A DNA stretch of 64,000 nucleotides. Origin: Streptomyces monashensis (GTDB lineage Bacteria > Actinomycetota > Actinomycetes > Streptomycetales > Streptomycetaceae). The stretch spans positions 111,529-175,528 of the forward strand of contig NZ_MLYO01000051.1 in assembly GCF_001866665.1 (NCBI RefSeq), read 5' to 3'. Made by a program: the position numbers and the translations under genes. Below, piece after piece: positions 15,501 through 23,884 of the stretch. Under the pieces are notes generated by a model. It searched no databases. It saw only the letters and a list, made by a program, of their open reading frames with translations, and was not told the DNA's origin. Within the stretch, counting starts at the first letter, position 1. Each line of letters starts with the position of its first letter.

Positions 15501-16160
15501 TGGCACGCGGGACGCACGCTGTCGGGCCGTATCGTCGCGCAGCGCACGGCCTCGGCCGGTTCCTCCGGGGACATAGAGGTCCCGCCCAGCTCCACCCTGC
15601 GGCTGCGGCCGGGGGCCGCCGCGCGCGGGCGGGCCGAGGCGGCACCGCCGCTGCCCCGGCTCGTGGTGGTCGTCGACGACCTGGACGCGCTGGTCTCGCC
15701 CGCGCTCGGCTCGCCCGGCCGGCCCGCCGCGGGATCGGTGATGCGGGCGCTGGAGGCGGTGGCCCGGGAGGGCGAGCGGCTCGGCGTGCACCTGGTGGCG
15801 GCGACCGGCGCGGGGGGCCGTACGGCGGAGACGGAGCCGGCGCGCCGGGCCACGCTGCGGGTCGTGCTGGACGCCCCGACGACGGGTCCGGACGAGCCGG
15901 CGCCGGGGCGCGGCCGGCTGGCGTCCGCCGGCGGCCGGACCACCGGATTCCAGGCGGGCCGGGTGACGGGCCGTATCCCGCGCACCGCGACCCAGCGGCC
16001 GACGGTCGTCCCGCTGGACTGGGCCCGCATGGGCGACCCGCCGGCCCGCCGGCCGGTGCGTGAGCTGGGCAACGGCCCGACGGACCTGGCGCTGCTGGCG
16101 AGCGCGGTGGAGCGGGCGGCCCGGGAGGTGTCGGCGGCCCAGGTGCCGTCCCTGCTCTGA
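12552..16160 (+). CDS. FHA-domain FtsK/SpoIIIE-type ATPase-like protein
   Basis: 1202 residues. An N-terminal ~95-residue segment (MQIRLTVVDP ... VLVTAPTGTDLAAVASAL) resembles the ubiquitin-like domain of type VII secretion proteins. An FHA domain follows (about 105-205) with GRSADADVPL, SRLHC and STNGT, the phosphothreonine-binding residues. Then come Ala/Gly/Pro-rich spacers and a C-terminal FtsK-like ATPase domain: P-loop GPPGSGRT at 890-897, with Arg896 in place of Lys, and Walker B RLVVVVDDLDAL near 1040. The ATG at 12552 follows a purine-rich GGGGTGGGG. It is divergent from pkaA. The layout recalls EssC/EccC, but with a single, possibly weak, ATPase module and no TM helix. The exact role is unknown. 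Confidence 0.75.
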   Translation: MQIRLTVVDPLGPAPQRGRAASRDVLVTAPTGTDLAAVASALAGAVGAEAGQGQAASGPGLVLYAGTERLDPRRRTLGEPPLVDGAVLSLGAPAAAEPHPELDEAPTQLHVVAGPDAGGVHLLHGGRISVGRSADADVPLDDPDVSRLHCAVTVGADGRVSVADLGSTNGTVLDGVRIEERPVRVPAGGLLRIGESALRVAPAGGPRARMGTVPDGEGCLRVTGGAAHDGAPGAGASGAGASGAGASGAGGASVDGAVCGGAGQEHGRAESLLVPGQGGAPRIESAREAALGGDTHAGRLGIAGAGEEPPGDGRKNTPLRGTDAPHSARKRGLGKWARRLAGGRAEHPGDADAYDTEADHTPGTAPVADAPRQPETWPDPAALLLTALGPGPRLWERGPGHREALTVRVGTADRSAPDGSGLLPAVPVTAALREAGSLGLAGPRPRLSGLARAVLAQLAAMHSPDLLEIVLISADRSRPVEERTAEWSWLGWLPHVRPGHGQDCRLLLAYDREQAAARAEELLRRLDDHTAAGRSAARPGAAPAPGPAATRAPLPDALAPAAPAGPPAQGTPPGAPSAPGTAPHPGGPAAPGAMSRPGASGTAAVPDAPGFPPSGAPSPAPGRSAHGLPAHEQAAGHPLPGVPGHTPPPGTPAHRTAPARGAHATFPAGTERRPSWAKDGADPAGADGFPGPYTVVVVDGDPGGTALQEALARLAVAGPRVGVHVVSLAETGPASAESPVAATYEAACAATPTLRHCGAVALLGGDVATALHLVRVAPGGPVGPGVLAAVDAVSGAWAERFARALAPLRPDGPVVEPHARVAAPLPPSARLLDELGLARATPASLMARWADAADDTQALGGRARAVLGAGPRGPLTADLVADGPHLLVEGPPGSGRTELLRSLVASLAAAERPDRLGIVLIDGRDGVGGGAGRGEGLRACTDIPHVTTHLIANDPVRMREFAQSLAAELKRRAELLGRSDFAEWHAGRTLSGRIVAQRTASAGSSGDIEVPPSSTLRLRPGAAARGRAEAAPPLPRLVVVVDDLDALVSPALGSPGRPAAGSVMRALEAVAREGERLGVHLVAATGAGGRTAETEPARRATLRVVLDAPTTGPDEPAPGRGRLASAGGRTTGFQAGRVTGRIPRTATQRPTVVPLDWARMGDPPARRPVRELGNGPTDLALLASAVERAAREVSAAQVPSLL
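13246..13302 (+). repeat. 15-bp tandem repeat in the FHA protein spacer
   Basis: Three exact copies of a 15-bp unit (gcgggtgcctcgggc at 13251, 13266, 13281) with partial flanking units encode GAGAS repeats in the low-complexity linker after the FHA domain. Confidence 0.8.
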
Positions 16161-16352
16161 CCGCCCCCCTCGCGCCGGTGCGCGTTTCACGTTCAGTTCG
16201 AACCCGCTCGCATACACTCTCGGTCACGAGCCGGTCACGATGACCGCTCCGGCCCCGCAGGCGCTCTTGCCCGCCCTGAGCGGCCCGTCGTACACCGGAC
16301 CGCACGGGACAGTCTTCTTGACGTTCAACGGAGAACGACGAACGGGGAAGTG

Positions 16353-17738
16353 ATGCGCAGCAGGAGCAGCAGCACCATCCGGACACACAGGACCGTCACC
16401 ACGGTCGCCACCCTGCTCGCGGGAGCCCTCGCGCTCTCCGCGTGCTCCGGCGGCGGCGACAAGAGCGACACGGGGAAGAAGGGCGGCGGGACGACCCCGA
16501 CCGGTTCCACCGTCAGCCTCCCCGAGCTGAACGGCACCACCCTGGAGATCGCCGCCGTCTGGACCGGCCAGGAGCAGGGCAACTTCAAGCAGGTGCTGGC
16601 CGAGTTCGAGAAGCGGACCGGCGCGAAGGTCACCTTCGTGCCCGCCCAGGACCCGATCATCAACTTCCTCGGCTCGAAGATCGCGGGCGGCCAGCCGCCG
16701 GACGTGGCGATGCTGCCGCAGCCCGGCGCCATCAAGCAGGCCGTGCGGCAGAAGTGGGCCAAGCCGCTCGGCCCGGACGCCCTGAAGGAACTGCAGAAGA
16801 ACTACTCGCAGGGCTGGCAGGACATCGGCAAGGTCGACGGCAAGCAGTACGGCGTCTACTACAAGGCCGCCAACAAGTCGCTGATCTGGTACAACGCCAA
16901 GGTCTTCGCGAACGCGGGCGCCAAGGAACCGAAGACCTGGAAGGACCTGCTGACCACCGCGCAGGCGGTCTACGACTCCGGGGTCACGCCGTTCTCGGTG
17001 CCGGGCGCGGACGGCTGGCCGCTGACGGACTGGTTCGAGAACGTCTATCTGTCCCAGGCGGGGCCCGCGAAGTACGACCAGCTCACCCAGCACAAGATCA
17101 AGTGGACGGATCCGTCGGTCCGGCAGGCCCTGCAGACGCTCGCGCAGATCTGGGGCAAGAAGGACTACCTCGCGGGCGGGCAGAGCGGGGCGCTGCAGAC
17201 CGAGTTCCCGGCCTCGGTCACCCAGACCTTCACCGGCGGCGACCAGCCCAAGGCCGCGATGGTCTACGAGGGTGACTTCGTGCAGGTCAACATCGGTGAG
17301 ACCAAGGCGAAGGTGGGCACGGACGCGAAGGTGTTCCCGTTCCCGGCGGTCGGCGCGAGCGCGCCCGTGGTCTCCGGCGGCGACGCGGCGGTGATCCTGA
17401 AGGACTCCAAGGCGGCCCAGGCCCTGGTCACCTTCCTCGCCTCCCCGGACGCGGCGACGATCCAGGCCGGGCTCGGCGGCTATCTCTCGCCGAACAGGAA
17501 CGTGCCGATCTCGGCGTATCCGAACGAGGTGCAGCAGAAGATCGCCAAGGCGCTGATCGCGTCCGGCGACGACTTCCGCTTCGACATGTCCGACCAGGCG
17601 CCGCAGGCCTTCGGCGGCACCCCGGGCAAGGGCGAGTGGAAGGACCTCCAGGACTTCCTGCGCAACCCGTCGGACGTGGCGGGCACCCAGGCGAAGCTGG
17701 AGAAGGACGCGGCGGCGGCGTACGGAAGCGGGAGCTGA
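16353..17738 (+). CDS. sugar ABC transporter substrate-binding lipoprotein
   Basis: 461 residues. The signal peptide ends in a lipobox LSAC with Cys31, so the mature protein is lipid-anchored outside the membrane. The rest is a family 1 solute-binding protein (LEIAAVWTGQEQGNFKQVLAEFEKRTGAKVTFV; PPDVAMLPQPG; YYKAANKSLIWYNAKVF; WKDLLTTAQ), the type that binds oligosaccharides. ATG at 16353 has GGGGA 5 bases upstream; an in-frame GTG lies directly before it. Two permease genes follow in the same operon; as usual for this class in Streptomyces no ATPase gene is adjacent, so a shared MsiK-type ATPase probably energises it. TACACT at 16213-16218 could be a -10. The sugar is not predictable. Confidence 0.9.
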   Translation: MRSRSSSTIRTHRTVTTVATLLAGALALSACSGGGDKSDTGKKGGGTTPTGSTVSLPELNGTTLEIAAVWTGQEQGNFKQVLAEFEKRTGAKVTFVPAQDPIINFLGSKIAGGQPPDVAMLPQPGAIKQAVRQKWAKPLGPDALKELQKNYSQGWQDIGKVDGKQYGVYYKAANKSLIWYNAKVFANAGAKEPKTWKDLLTTAQAVYDSGVTPFSVPGADGWPLTDWFENVYLSQAGPAKYDQLTQHKIKWTDPSVRQALQTLAQIWGKKDYLAGGQSGALQTEFPASVTQTFTGGDQPKAAMVYEGDFVQVNIGETKAKVGTDAKVFPFPAVGASAPVVSGGDAAVILKDSKAAQALVTFLASPDAATIQAGLGGYLSPNRNVPISAYPNEVQQKIAKALIASGDDFRFDMSDQAPQAFGGTPGKGEWKDLQDFLRNPSDVAGTQAKLEKDAAAAYGSGS

Positions 17739-17745
17739 CCCGGCG

Positions 17746-19104
17746 ATGGCGTCGGCAGCGGCGGCCGGGGCCCCACCGGGTCCCGCCGCACCCCCCTCCG
17801 CCAAGAGCCGCAAGAGCGTGACCGGCACCCGCCGGGCCGTGGCAGCGCTGTTCCTGCTGCCCGCCCTGGTGCTGCTCGGCGCGCTCGTGGTCTACCCCAT
17901 CGGGTACTCACTGGTCCGCAGCTTCGTGGCCGACTCCGGCCACGGCTTCGCCGGAACCGACAACTACAAGACGCTCTTCGTGGATGACAGCATCCGCACC
18001 GCCTTCAAGAACAACGTCATCTGGGTGGTGTTCGCGCCCACGGTCTCCACCGCGCTCGGTCTCGTCTTCGCGGTGCTGACCGAACGGGTGCGCTGGGGAA
18101 CGGCGTTCAAGCTGGTCGTCTTCATGCCGATGGCGATCTCGATGCTGGCGGCCGGGATCATCTTCCGGCTGGTGTACGACCAGGATCCGCACAAGGGGGT
18201 CGCCAACGCGGTCTGGGTGGGGGTGCACGACACCTTCGCCCCGTCGTCGGCGTTCCCGAACGCCCACCCGGGCCGCGAGTCGCCCCTGGTCGCACAGCAG
18301 GGCGGCTTCATCACCCGGGCCACCGTCCGCACCGGCCAGGCCGTCACCCTCCCCCTCGTGGGAGTCGCCCCCGACCAGATGCCGGACGGCGCGAAGAGAG
18401 CCGTGGCCGCCGGGCCGGAGCCGGGGAAGATCACCGGCACCACCTGGCAGGACTTCACCCGCGGCAAGGGCGTCGGCCGGCTCGGCGTGCCCGACCCGTC
18501 GGAGCTGGGCTACGCCGGGATGCGGATCGAGGCGGTGAAGGACGGCAGGGTGGTCGCCTCCACCACGGCGGCCGGCGACGGCACCTTCACCCTGCCCGCG
18601 TCCGCCGACGGGGCACGGCTGCGGCTTCCGGCGAGCAACTTCAGGCAGCCGTACAACGGGGTCTCCTGGCTCGGCCCGACGCTGGTCACCCCGGCGATCA
18701 TCGGGGCGTACGTCTGGATGTGGGCGGGCTTCGCGATGGTGCTGATCGCGGCCGGACTCGCGGGCGTGCCCCGGGAGTTGCTCGAGGCCGCGCGGGTGGA
18801 CGGCGCCACCGAGTGGCAGGTGTTCCGCAAGGTCACCGTGCCGCTGCTGGCACCCGTCCTCGCGGTCGTCACCGTCACGCTGATGATCAACGTGCTGAAG
18901 GTGTTCGACCTCGTCTACATCATCGCCCCGGGCTCCTCCCAGGCCGACGCGAACGTGCTCGCCCTGGAGCTGTACCGCAGGGGCTTCGCGGAGGACCAGC
19001 CGGGCGTCGCGAGCGCCATCGCGGTGCTGCTGCTGGTGCTGGTGATCCCGGTGATGGCGTTCAACATCCGGCGGCTGCGGCGGGAGCGGGAGGTGCGGCG
19101 ATGA
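17746..19104 (+). CDS. sugar ABC transporter permease with large extracytoplasmic insertion
   Basis: 452 residues, about 150 longer than usual for MalF-type permeases. After TM1 (about 32-54) and the next helices, residues ~150-305 form a non-membrane insertion with beta-rich patches (AVTLPLVGVAPDQM; GMRIEAVKDGRVVASTTAAGDGTFTLP, the look of a carboxypeptidase-regulatory-like fold). The last helices follow with the EAA loop ELLEAARVDGATEWQVFRKVTVPLLAP, which contacts the ATPase. It starts 7 bases after the binding-protein stop and overlaps the next permease by ATGA. Confidence 0.9.
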   Translation: MASAAAAGAPPGPAAPPSAKSRKSVTGTRRAVAALFLLPALVLLGALVVYPIGYSLVRSFVADSGHGFAGTDNYKTLFVDDSIRTAFKNNVIWVVFAPTVSTALGLVFAVLTERVRWGTAFKLVVFMPMAISMLAAGIIFRLVYDQDPHKGVANAVWVGVHDTFAPSSAFPNAHPGRESPLVAQQGGFITRATVRTGQAVTLPLVGVAPDQMPDGAKRAVAAGPEPGKITGTTWQDFTRGKGVGRLGVPDPSELGYAGMRIEAVKDGRVVASTTAAGDGTFTLPASADGARLRLPASNFRQPYNGVSWLGPTLVTPAIIGAYVWMWAGFAMVLIAAGLAGVPRELLEAARVDGATEWQVFRKVTVPLLAPVLAVVTVTLMINVLKVFDLVYIIAPGSSQADANVLALELYRRGFAEDQPGVASAIAVLLLVLVIPVMAFNIRRLRREREVRR

Positions 19105-20009
19105 CGGCGACCGCCGACAGCGTGACGAAAGCCGGCCCCGCCCGGACGGTGCGGGCGAAGCAGTCCCTCGGCTCGCGGATCGCGGAGCGGCTGGGCGGCG
19201 GTCTGGTCCGCGTCCTCCTGATCCTCGTGGGCCTGTTCTGGCTGGTGCCGACCGTCGGTCTGCTGCTGGCCTCGCTGCGCTCCCCGCAGGACATGAGCGC
19301 GAGCGGCTGGTGGACGGTGTTCACCAAGCCGTCCCAACTCACCTTCGACAGCTACCAGAAGCTGCTGGAGAACAGCGACATCACGGGCTCCCTGTGGAAC
19401 ACCGTCCTGATCACGGTCCCGGCGACGCTCCTCGTCGTCGTGGTCGGCTCCCTCGCGGGCTACGCGTTCGCGTGGATGGAGTTCCCGGGCCGGGACTGGT
19501 GGTTCCTGGGCGTGGTGAGCCTGCTGGTGGTGCCGGTGCAGGTGGCACTGATCCCGATCGCCGAACTGTTCGGAAAGATCGGCCTGTTCGGGACGATCTT
19601 CGGCGTGATCCTGTTCCACACCGGCTTCGGGCTGCCGTTCGCGGTGTTCCTGCTGCGGAACTTCTTCGCGGAGATCCCGCGCGAGCTGCTGGAGGCGGCC
19701 CGCCTCGACGGCGCCGGTGAACTGCGGCTGTTCACCCGGGTGGTGATGCCGCTCGGCGGGCCCGCCATCGCGAGCCTCGGCATCTTCCAGTTCCTGTGGG
19801 TGTGGAACGACATGCTGGTCGCGCTGGTGTTCACCAAGTCGGGCACCCAGCCGATCACGGTCGCCCTGCAGACACAGGTACGGCAGTTCGGCAACAACGT
19901 CGACGTGCTGGCGCCCGGTGCGTTCATCTCCATGGTGATCCCGCTGGCCGTGTTCTTCGCGTTCCAGCGGCAGTTCGTGTCCGGGGTGATGGCGGGCGCG
20001 GTGAAGTAG
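19101..20009 (+). CDS. sugar ABC transporter permease (MalG type)
   Basis: 302 residues with six predicted TM helices and the EAA loop ELLEAARLDGAGELRLFTRVVMPLGGP. Its ATG overlaps the stop of the previous permease (ATGA, 19101-19104), giving translational coupling. It ends QFVSGVMAGAVK, the usual MalG-family C-terminus, and is followed by a strong terminator. Confidence 0.93.
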   Translation: MTATADSVTKAGPARTVRAKQSLGSRIAERLGGGLVRVLLILVGLFWLVPTVGLLLASLRSPQDMSASGWWTVFTKPSQLTFDSYQKLLENSDITGSLWNTVLITVPATLLVVVVGSLAGYAFAWMEFPGRDWWFLGVVSLLVVPVQVALIPIAELFGKIGLFGTIFGVILFHTGFGLPFAVFLLRNFFAEIPRELLEAARLDGAGELRLFTRVVMPLGGPAIASLGIFQFLWVWNDMLVALVFTKSGTQPITVALQTQVRQFGNNVDVLAPGAFISMVIPLAVFFAFQRQFVSGVMAGAVK

Positions 20010-20030
20010 CGGCCCTCCAGCAGCCTTCCG

Positions 20031-20068
20031 CGAAGGGGCGGGCCTCACTCACGGGGCCCGCCCCTTCG
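20031..20068 (+). terminator. hairpin terminator after the sugar ABC operon
   Basis: Perfect 13-bp arms 20031-20043 and 20056-20068 (cgaaggggcgggc / gcccgccccttcg), 21 bases past the permease stop. Confidence 0.8.
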
Positions 20069-20174
20069 CCGCACCGCGCGGTCCCCCACATGCCGTACGC
20101 CGCCGTAACCAATTCACTCCAACGGCCGTTCCTGGTCAGACCCCCCGCGCCGATCGACCACCGATGGATGCCCC

Positions 20175-22392
20175 TTGCCCAGGTTCAGTGTCATTGTCCC
20201 CGCGTACCAGGTCCAGGCCTGTCTGTCCCAGTGCCTGGACTCGGTGCTCGCGCAGTCGTGTGCGGATCTGGAACTGATCGCCGTGGACGACTGCTCGCCG
20301 GATGCCTGCGGCGCGCTCATCGACGAGTACGCGGCCGGGGACGCGCGCGTGAAGGCCGTCCACCTGGCCGAGAACCAGGGGCCCGGCGGCGCCCGGAACG
20401 CGGGGATGGCGGAGGCGAGCGGCGACTACCTGGTCTTCCTGGACGGCGACGACACCCTCGCCCCGGACGCGCTGCGGGCGCTCGCCGACCGGATCGAGGA
20501 GACCGGGGAGCCGGACGTCCTCGTGTACGACTACGCGCGCACCTACTGGGACGGCCGCCAGGTGCGCAGCCGGCTCGCCGGCCGGCTCGCCGAGGAGGGC
20601 CCCGCGCCGTTCCGGCTGGCGGACCGGCCGGGAGTGCTCAGGGTGCTGACGGCGGCCTGGAACAAGGCCTGCCGGCGGGAGTTCGTCGAACGGCACGGCT
20701 TCGCCTTCCCGCCGGGCGCCTACGAGGACACCCCCTGGACCTTCCCGGTGCTCATGGCGGCGGAGTCGATCGCCACCCTGGACCGGGTCTGCGTGCACTA
20801 CCGGCAGCGGCGCCGGAGCGGCGCCCTCGTCGGCGCCGACCGTCGCCACTTCGACCTGTTCGCGCAGTACGACCGGGTGTTCGCGCACCTTGAGACGCAT
20901 CCCGAACTGGACCGGTGGCGACCGGAGTTGTTCCGCCGGATGATCGACCACTACGCGGCGGTGGTCACCAGGCGGGGCCGGCTGCCGCGCGGCAGCCACG
21001 CCGAGTTCCTGCGCCGGGCCCGCGCCCACTACCGCCGGTACCGGGTCCCCGGCACCCGGATGCGGCCGCGCCACGCCCTGGTCCGCTTCGGGCTGCGCCG
21101 CACCTTCCGCGCGCTCCGGCTGGCCTCGGCCGCGCGCCGGCGCACGCTGCGGACGACGGTGAGGCTGGCCCGCGCCCTGCGCGCCGGGGCGCTGCGGCTG
21201 CACTACCGCCTCCAGCTGCGGCTGCCGGTACGCGCCGACCGGGCGGTGTTCGCCGCCGAGGCGGGTCCCGGCGACCCGGGTGCGCTGGAGGAGGCGCTGC
21301 GCGCGCACGCCCCGCACATCCGGACCGCGTGGCTCGCCCGTCCCGAGCAGCAGCACGCCGTTGCGCCGGGCCCGCGCCTCGTCCGTCCCGGCACGGCCGC
21401 CTACTGGACGGCGCTGGCCCGCTCCGCGTACCTGGTCACGGACGACGTCCTGGAGCGGCGGCTGCGCAAGCGGCGCGGGCAGGTGGTGATCCGGACCGGG
21501 CAGGGCACACCGCTCGGGCACATGGGCCTGGATCTGCTGGAGCGTCCGGCGGCGGCCCGGGGCACCGACTTCGCGGCGCTCATGCGGGCCGTCGACCAGT
21601 GGGACCACGTCCTGTCCGGCAACCGGTACGCGACGCTGGTCTGGGAGCGGGTCCTGCCGGGCCGGTACCGCACGCTGGAGTACGGCGCCCCGCGCAACGA
21701 CGTCTTCCAGCGGGCGACCTCGGCGGACGTGACCCGGCTGCGCGAGTCGCTGGGCGTGCCGCCCGGCGCGGTCGCGATCCTGTACGCGCCGGCCCACCGC
21801 GACCACCGGCGCACCCAGGGCCCGCTGATCGACCTGGCGGGGGTCGCCCGCCGCCTCGGCCCGCGCTTCGTCGTCCTGGCCCGCACGCCGTACGATCCGG
21901 GCGCCGGGGGCGACGCGGGCGGCCGGATCATCGACGTGCGCGACCACCCGAGCGTGCCGTCCCTCTGTCTGGCCTCGGACGCGCTGCTCACCGACTACGC
22001 CTCGCTGATGTTCGACTACGCGTGCCTGGACCGGCCGATCGTCGTGCACACCGCCGACTGGGCGGCGTACGAGGCGGCCCGTGGCACGTACTTCGACCTG
22101 CGGGCGTTCCCGCCGGGCGCGGTCGCGCGCAGCGAGGACGAGCTGGCCGACATCTTCGCGAGCGGCCACTGGCGCGGCTCGCGCTCGGCCCAGCTGCGCA
22201 CGGCGTTCCGCGAGCGCTTCTGCCCGTACGACGACGGGCGCGCCGCGGAACGCGTCGTACGGCACGTGATGCTCGGCGAGCCGCCGGAGGCGTTGCCGGC
22301 GGTGGTGCCGCTCGCGGAGCGCCATCCGGTGCCGTCGGCCTGCACGCGCGCCCCGGCGGCCACCGTGCCCCGGCCTTCCGGTGGTGTGCCGG

Positions 22393-22403
<11 letters not shown>
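20175..22403 (+). CDS. GT2 glycosyltransferase fused to a CDP-glycerol glycerophosphotransferase-like domain
   Basis: 742 residues. The N-terminal GT2 domain (1-~220) is intact: FSVIVPAY, VDDCSPD, D90-G-D92-D93 for metal/nucleotide-sugar binding, and YEDTPW as the catalytic acid region. A basic helical linker (~280-350) precedes a TagF-like GT-B domain with APAHRD and LLTDYASLMFDYACLDRPIVVH. The TagF catalytic HHGTP motif reads G442-Q443-G-T-P here, so the essential His is missing. The start is a TTG (20175-20177); no better in-frame start exists and the family begins PRFSVIVPAY. Wall teichoic acid or related glycopolymer assembly is the likely setting; the paralogue at 30503 has the opposite pattern of losses. 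Confidence 0.8.
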
Positions 22404-22806
<403 letters not shown>

Positions 22807-22880
22807 GAGAACCATCCCTTTACGGAGTCGGTGTTCCGGCGGCCACCTGTCCTGGCCGCCTCACGACCACAAGTAGAGCA

Positions 22881-22900
22881 CACAATTAAGTTGTGCACAA
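22881..22900. promoter_or_regulatory. OhrR operator between ohr and ohrR
   Basis: CACAATTAAGTTGTG (22881-22895) is nearly palindromic and closely resembles the Bacillus OhrR box TACAATTAAATTGTA. A second, perfect palindrome TTGTGCACAA (22891-22900) overlaps its right half, so three half-sites lie in a row. Repression of both genes is likely, relieved when peroxide oxidises the OhrR sensor cysteine. Confidence 0.75.
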
Positions 22901-22932
22901 TCGAATCACCCGCAAAGAGCTACCCTGGACCC

Positions 22933-23427
22933 ATGACCGCCACGACCCGCACCACCGACACCCCCGCGGCCGCCGAGCCCGACTGGCTCCGCCTGGACCG
23001 CCAGATCTGCTTCTCCCTGCACGCCGCGTCCCGCGCCTTCAACGGCGTCTACCGCGTCGTCCTCAAGGACCTCGGGCTCACCTACCCGCAGTACCTGGTG
23101 ATGCTGGTGCTGTGGGAGCGGGGCGACCTGCCGGTCAAGCAGCTCGGCGAACATCTGCGGCTCGACTCCGGCACGCTGTCTCCGCTGGTCAAGCGGCTGG
23201 AGGCGGCCGGTCTGGTACGCCGGGAGCGCAGCGCCGAGGACGAGCGCTCGGTCCGGGTCCGGCTCACCGGGGAGGGCACGACGCTGCGTGAACGGGCCCG
23301 GGAGGTGCCGCGCCGCATCGTCGCCGCGACCGGCTTCGACCCGGCCGAGATCGCCGACCTGCGCGACCGCCTGGACCAGCTCACCGACACACTGGACGCG
23401 GCGGCGGTGGCGGCCGCGGCCGGCTAG
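22933..23427 (+). CDS. ohrR: MarR-family peroxide-sensing regulator OhrR
   Basis: 164 residues with a MarR winged helix (LPVKQLGEHLRLDSGTLSPLVKRLEAAGLVRRERSAEDERSVRVRLT). The sensor cysteine of OhrR is present as Cys26 in LDRQICFSLHAASRAF, and the tyrosines that bond it (GVYRVV, TYPQYL) are there as well. The 15-residue Thr/Ala-rich N-terminus is dispensable-looking. Divergent from ohr with the operator between. Confidence 0.9.
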   Translation: MTATTRTTDTPAAAEPDWLRLDRQICFSLHAASRAFNGVYRVVLKDLGLTYPQYLVMLVLWERGDLPVKQLGEHLRLDSGTLSPLVKRLEAAGLVRRERSAEDERSVRVRLTGEGTTLRERAREVPRRIVAATGFDPAEIADLRDRLDQLTDTLDAAAVAAAAG

Positions 23428-23875
23428 GCACGGGACGTACGGCCGCACGGTCGTCCCGCCCCGCACGAGCGTCCCACGCACGGTGAACTCCCTTGCCATG
23501 ACGGTGAGTTCGACCCGTTCGACGGGGTTTTCGGAGGGCGGCGTCCATTGCCGGTCCACGAACAGCGGCGAGACCTGGGCGCCGGCACCAGCGCGCCCGG
23601 CGGCACCGGCGTCAAGGGCAGGGCCACCCCCGCGAGAGTGACACTCCCCCTCCGCGCACCCCGTCCCCGCCGCACCCCGGCCCCGGCGCGGGCCGGCACC
23701 CGGCCATGACAGGGCGGCCGCCGCAGTACTCTCGTTCATCCGGTTGTGGCGGACGGCACAGGTGACGAAAAGGGGGCGCAACGAGGGAACCCGGGGCGGA
23801 TTCCGACCGTCTTCGGGGTCGAGCCGTAAGCCTTTCTTAACCGGGTATTACCGAAGATTTCTACGCTCCCGGCCC
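23428..23875. other. gap between ohrR and a GT2 gene
   Basis: About 450 bases. A minus-strand frame here (with VDRQWTPPSENPVERVELTV and MAREFTVRGTLV, ~23460-23580) looks more protein-like than chance but matches nothing I recognise and has no clear start, so it is not called. The last 60 bases are AT-richer (ttcttaaccgggtattacc), and TACGCT at 23862-23867 would place a transcription start close to the GTG at 23876. Confidence 0.4.
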
Positions 23876-23884
23876 GTGGACCCC

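Noticed and set aside
23733..23750. single GTTCATCCGGT resembling half of a PHO box
   Set aside because: PHO boxes need at least two adjacent 11-bp units; only one is present.
22906..23781. 291-codon minus-strand frame over ohrR and the following gap
   Set aside because: Antisense to ohrR for most of its length. A short stretch (about 23460-23580) looks protein-like, but no family, start or SD could be recognised.
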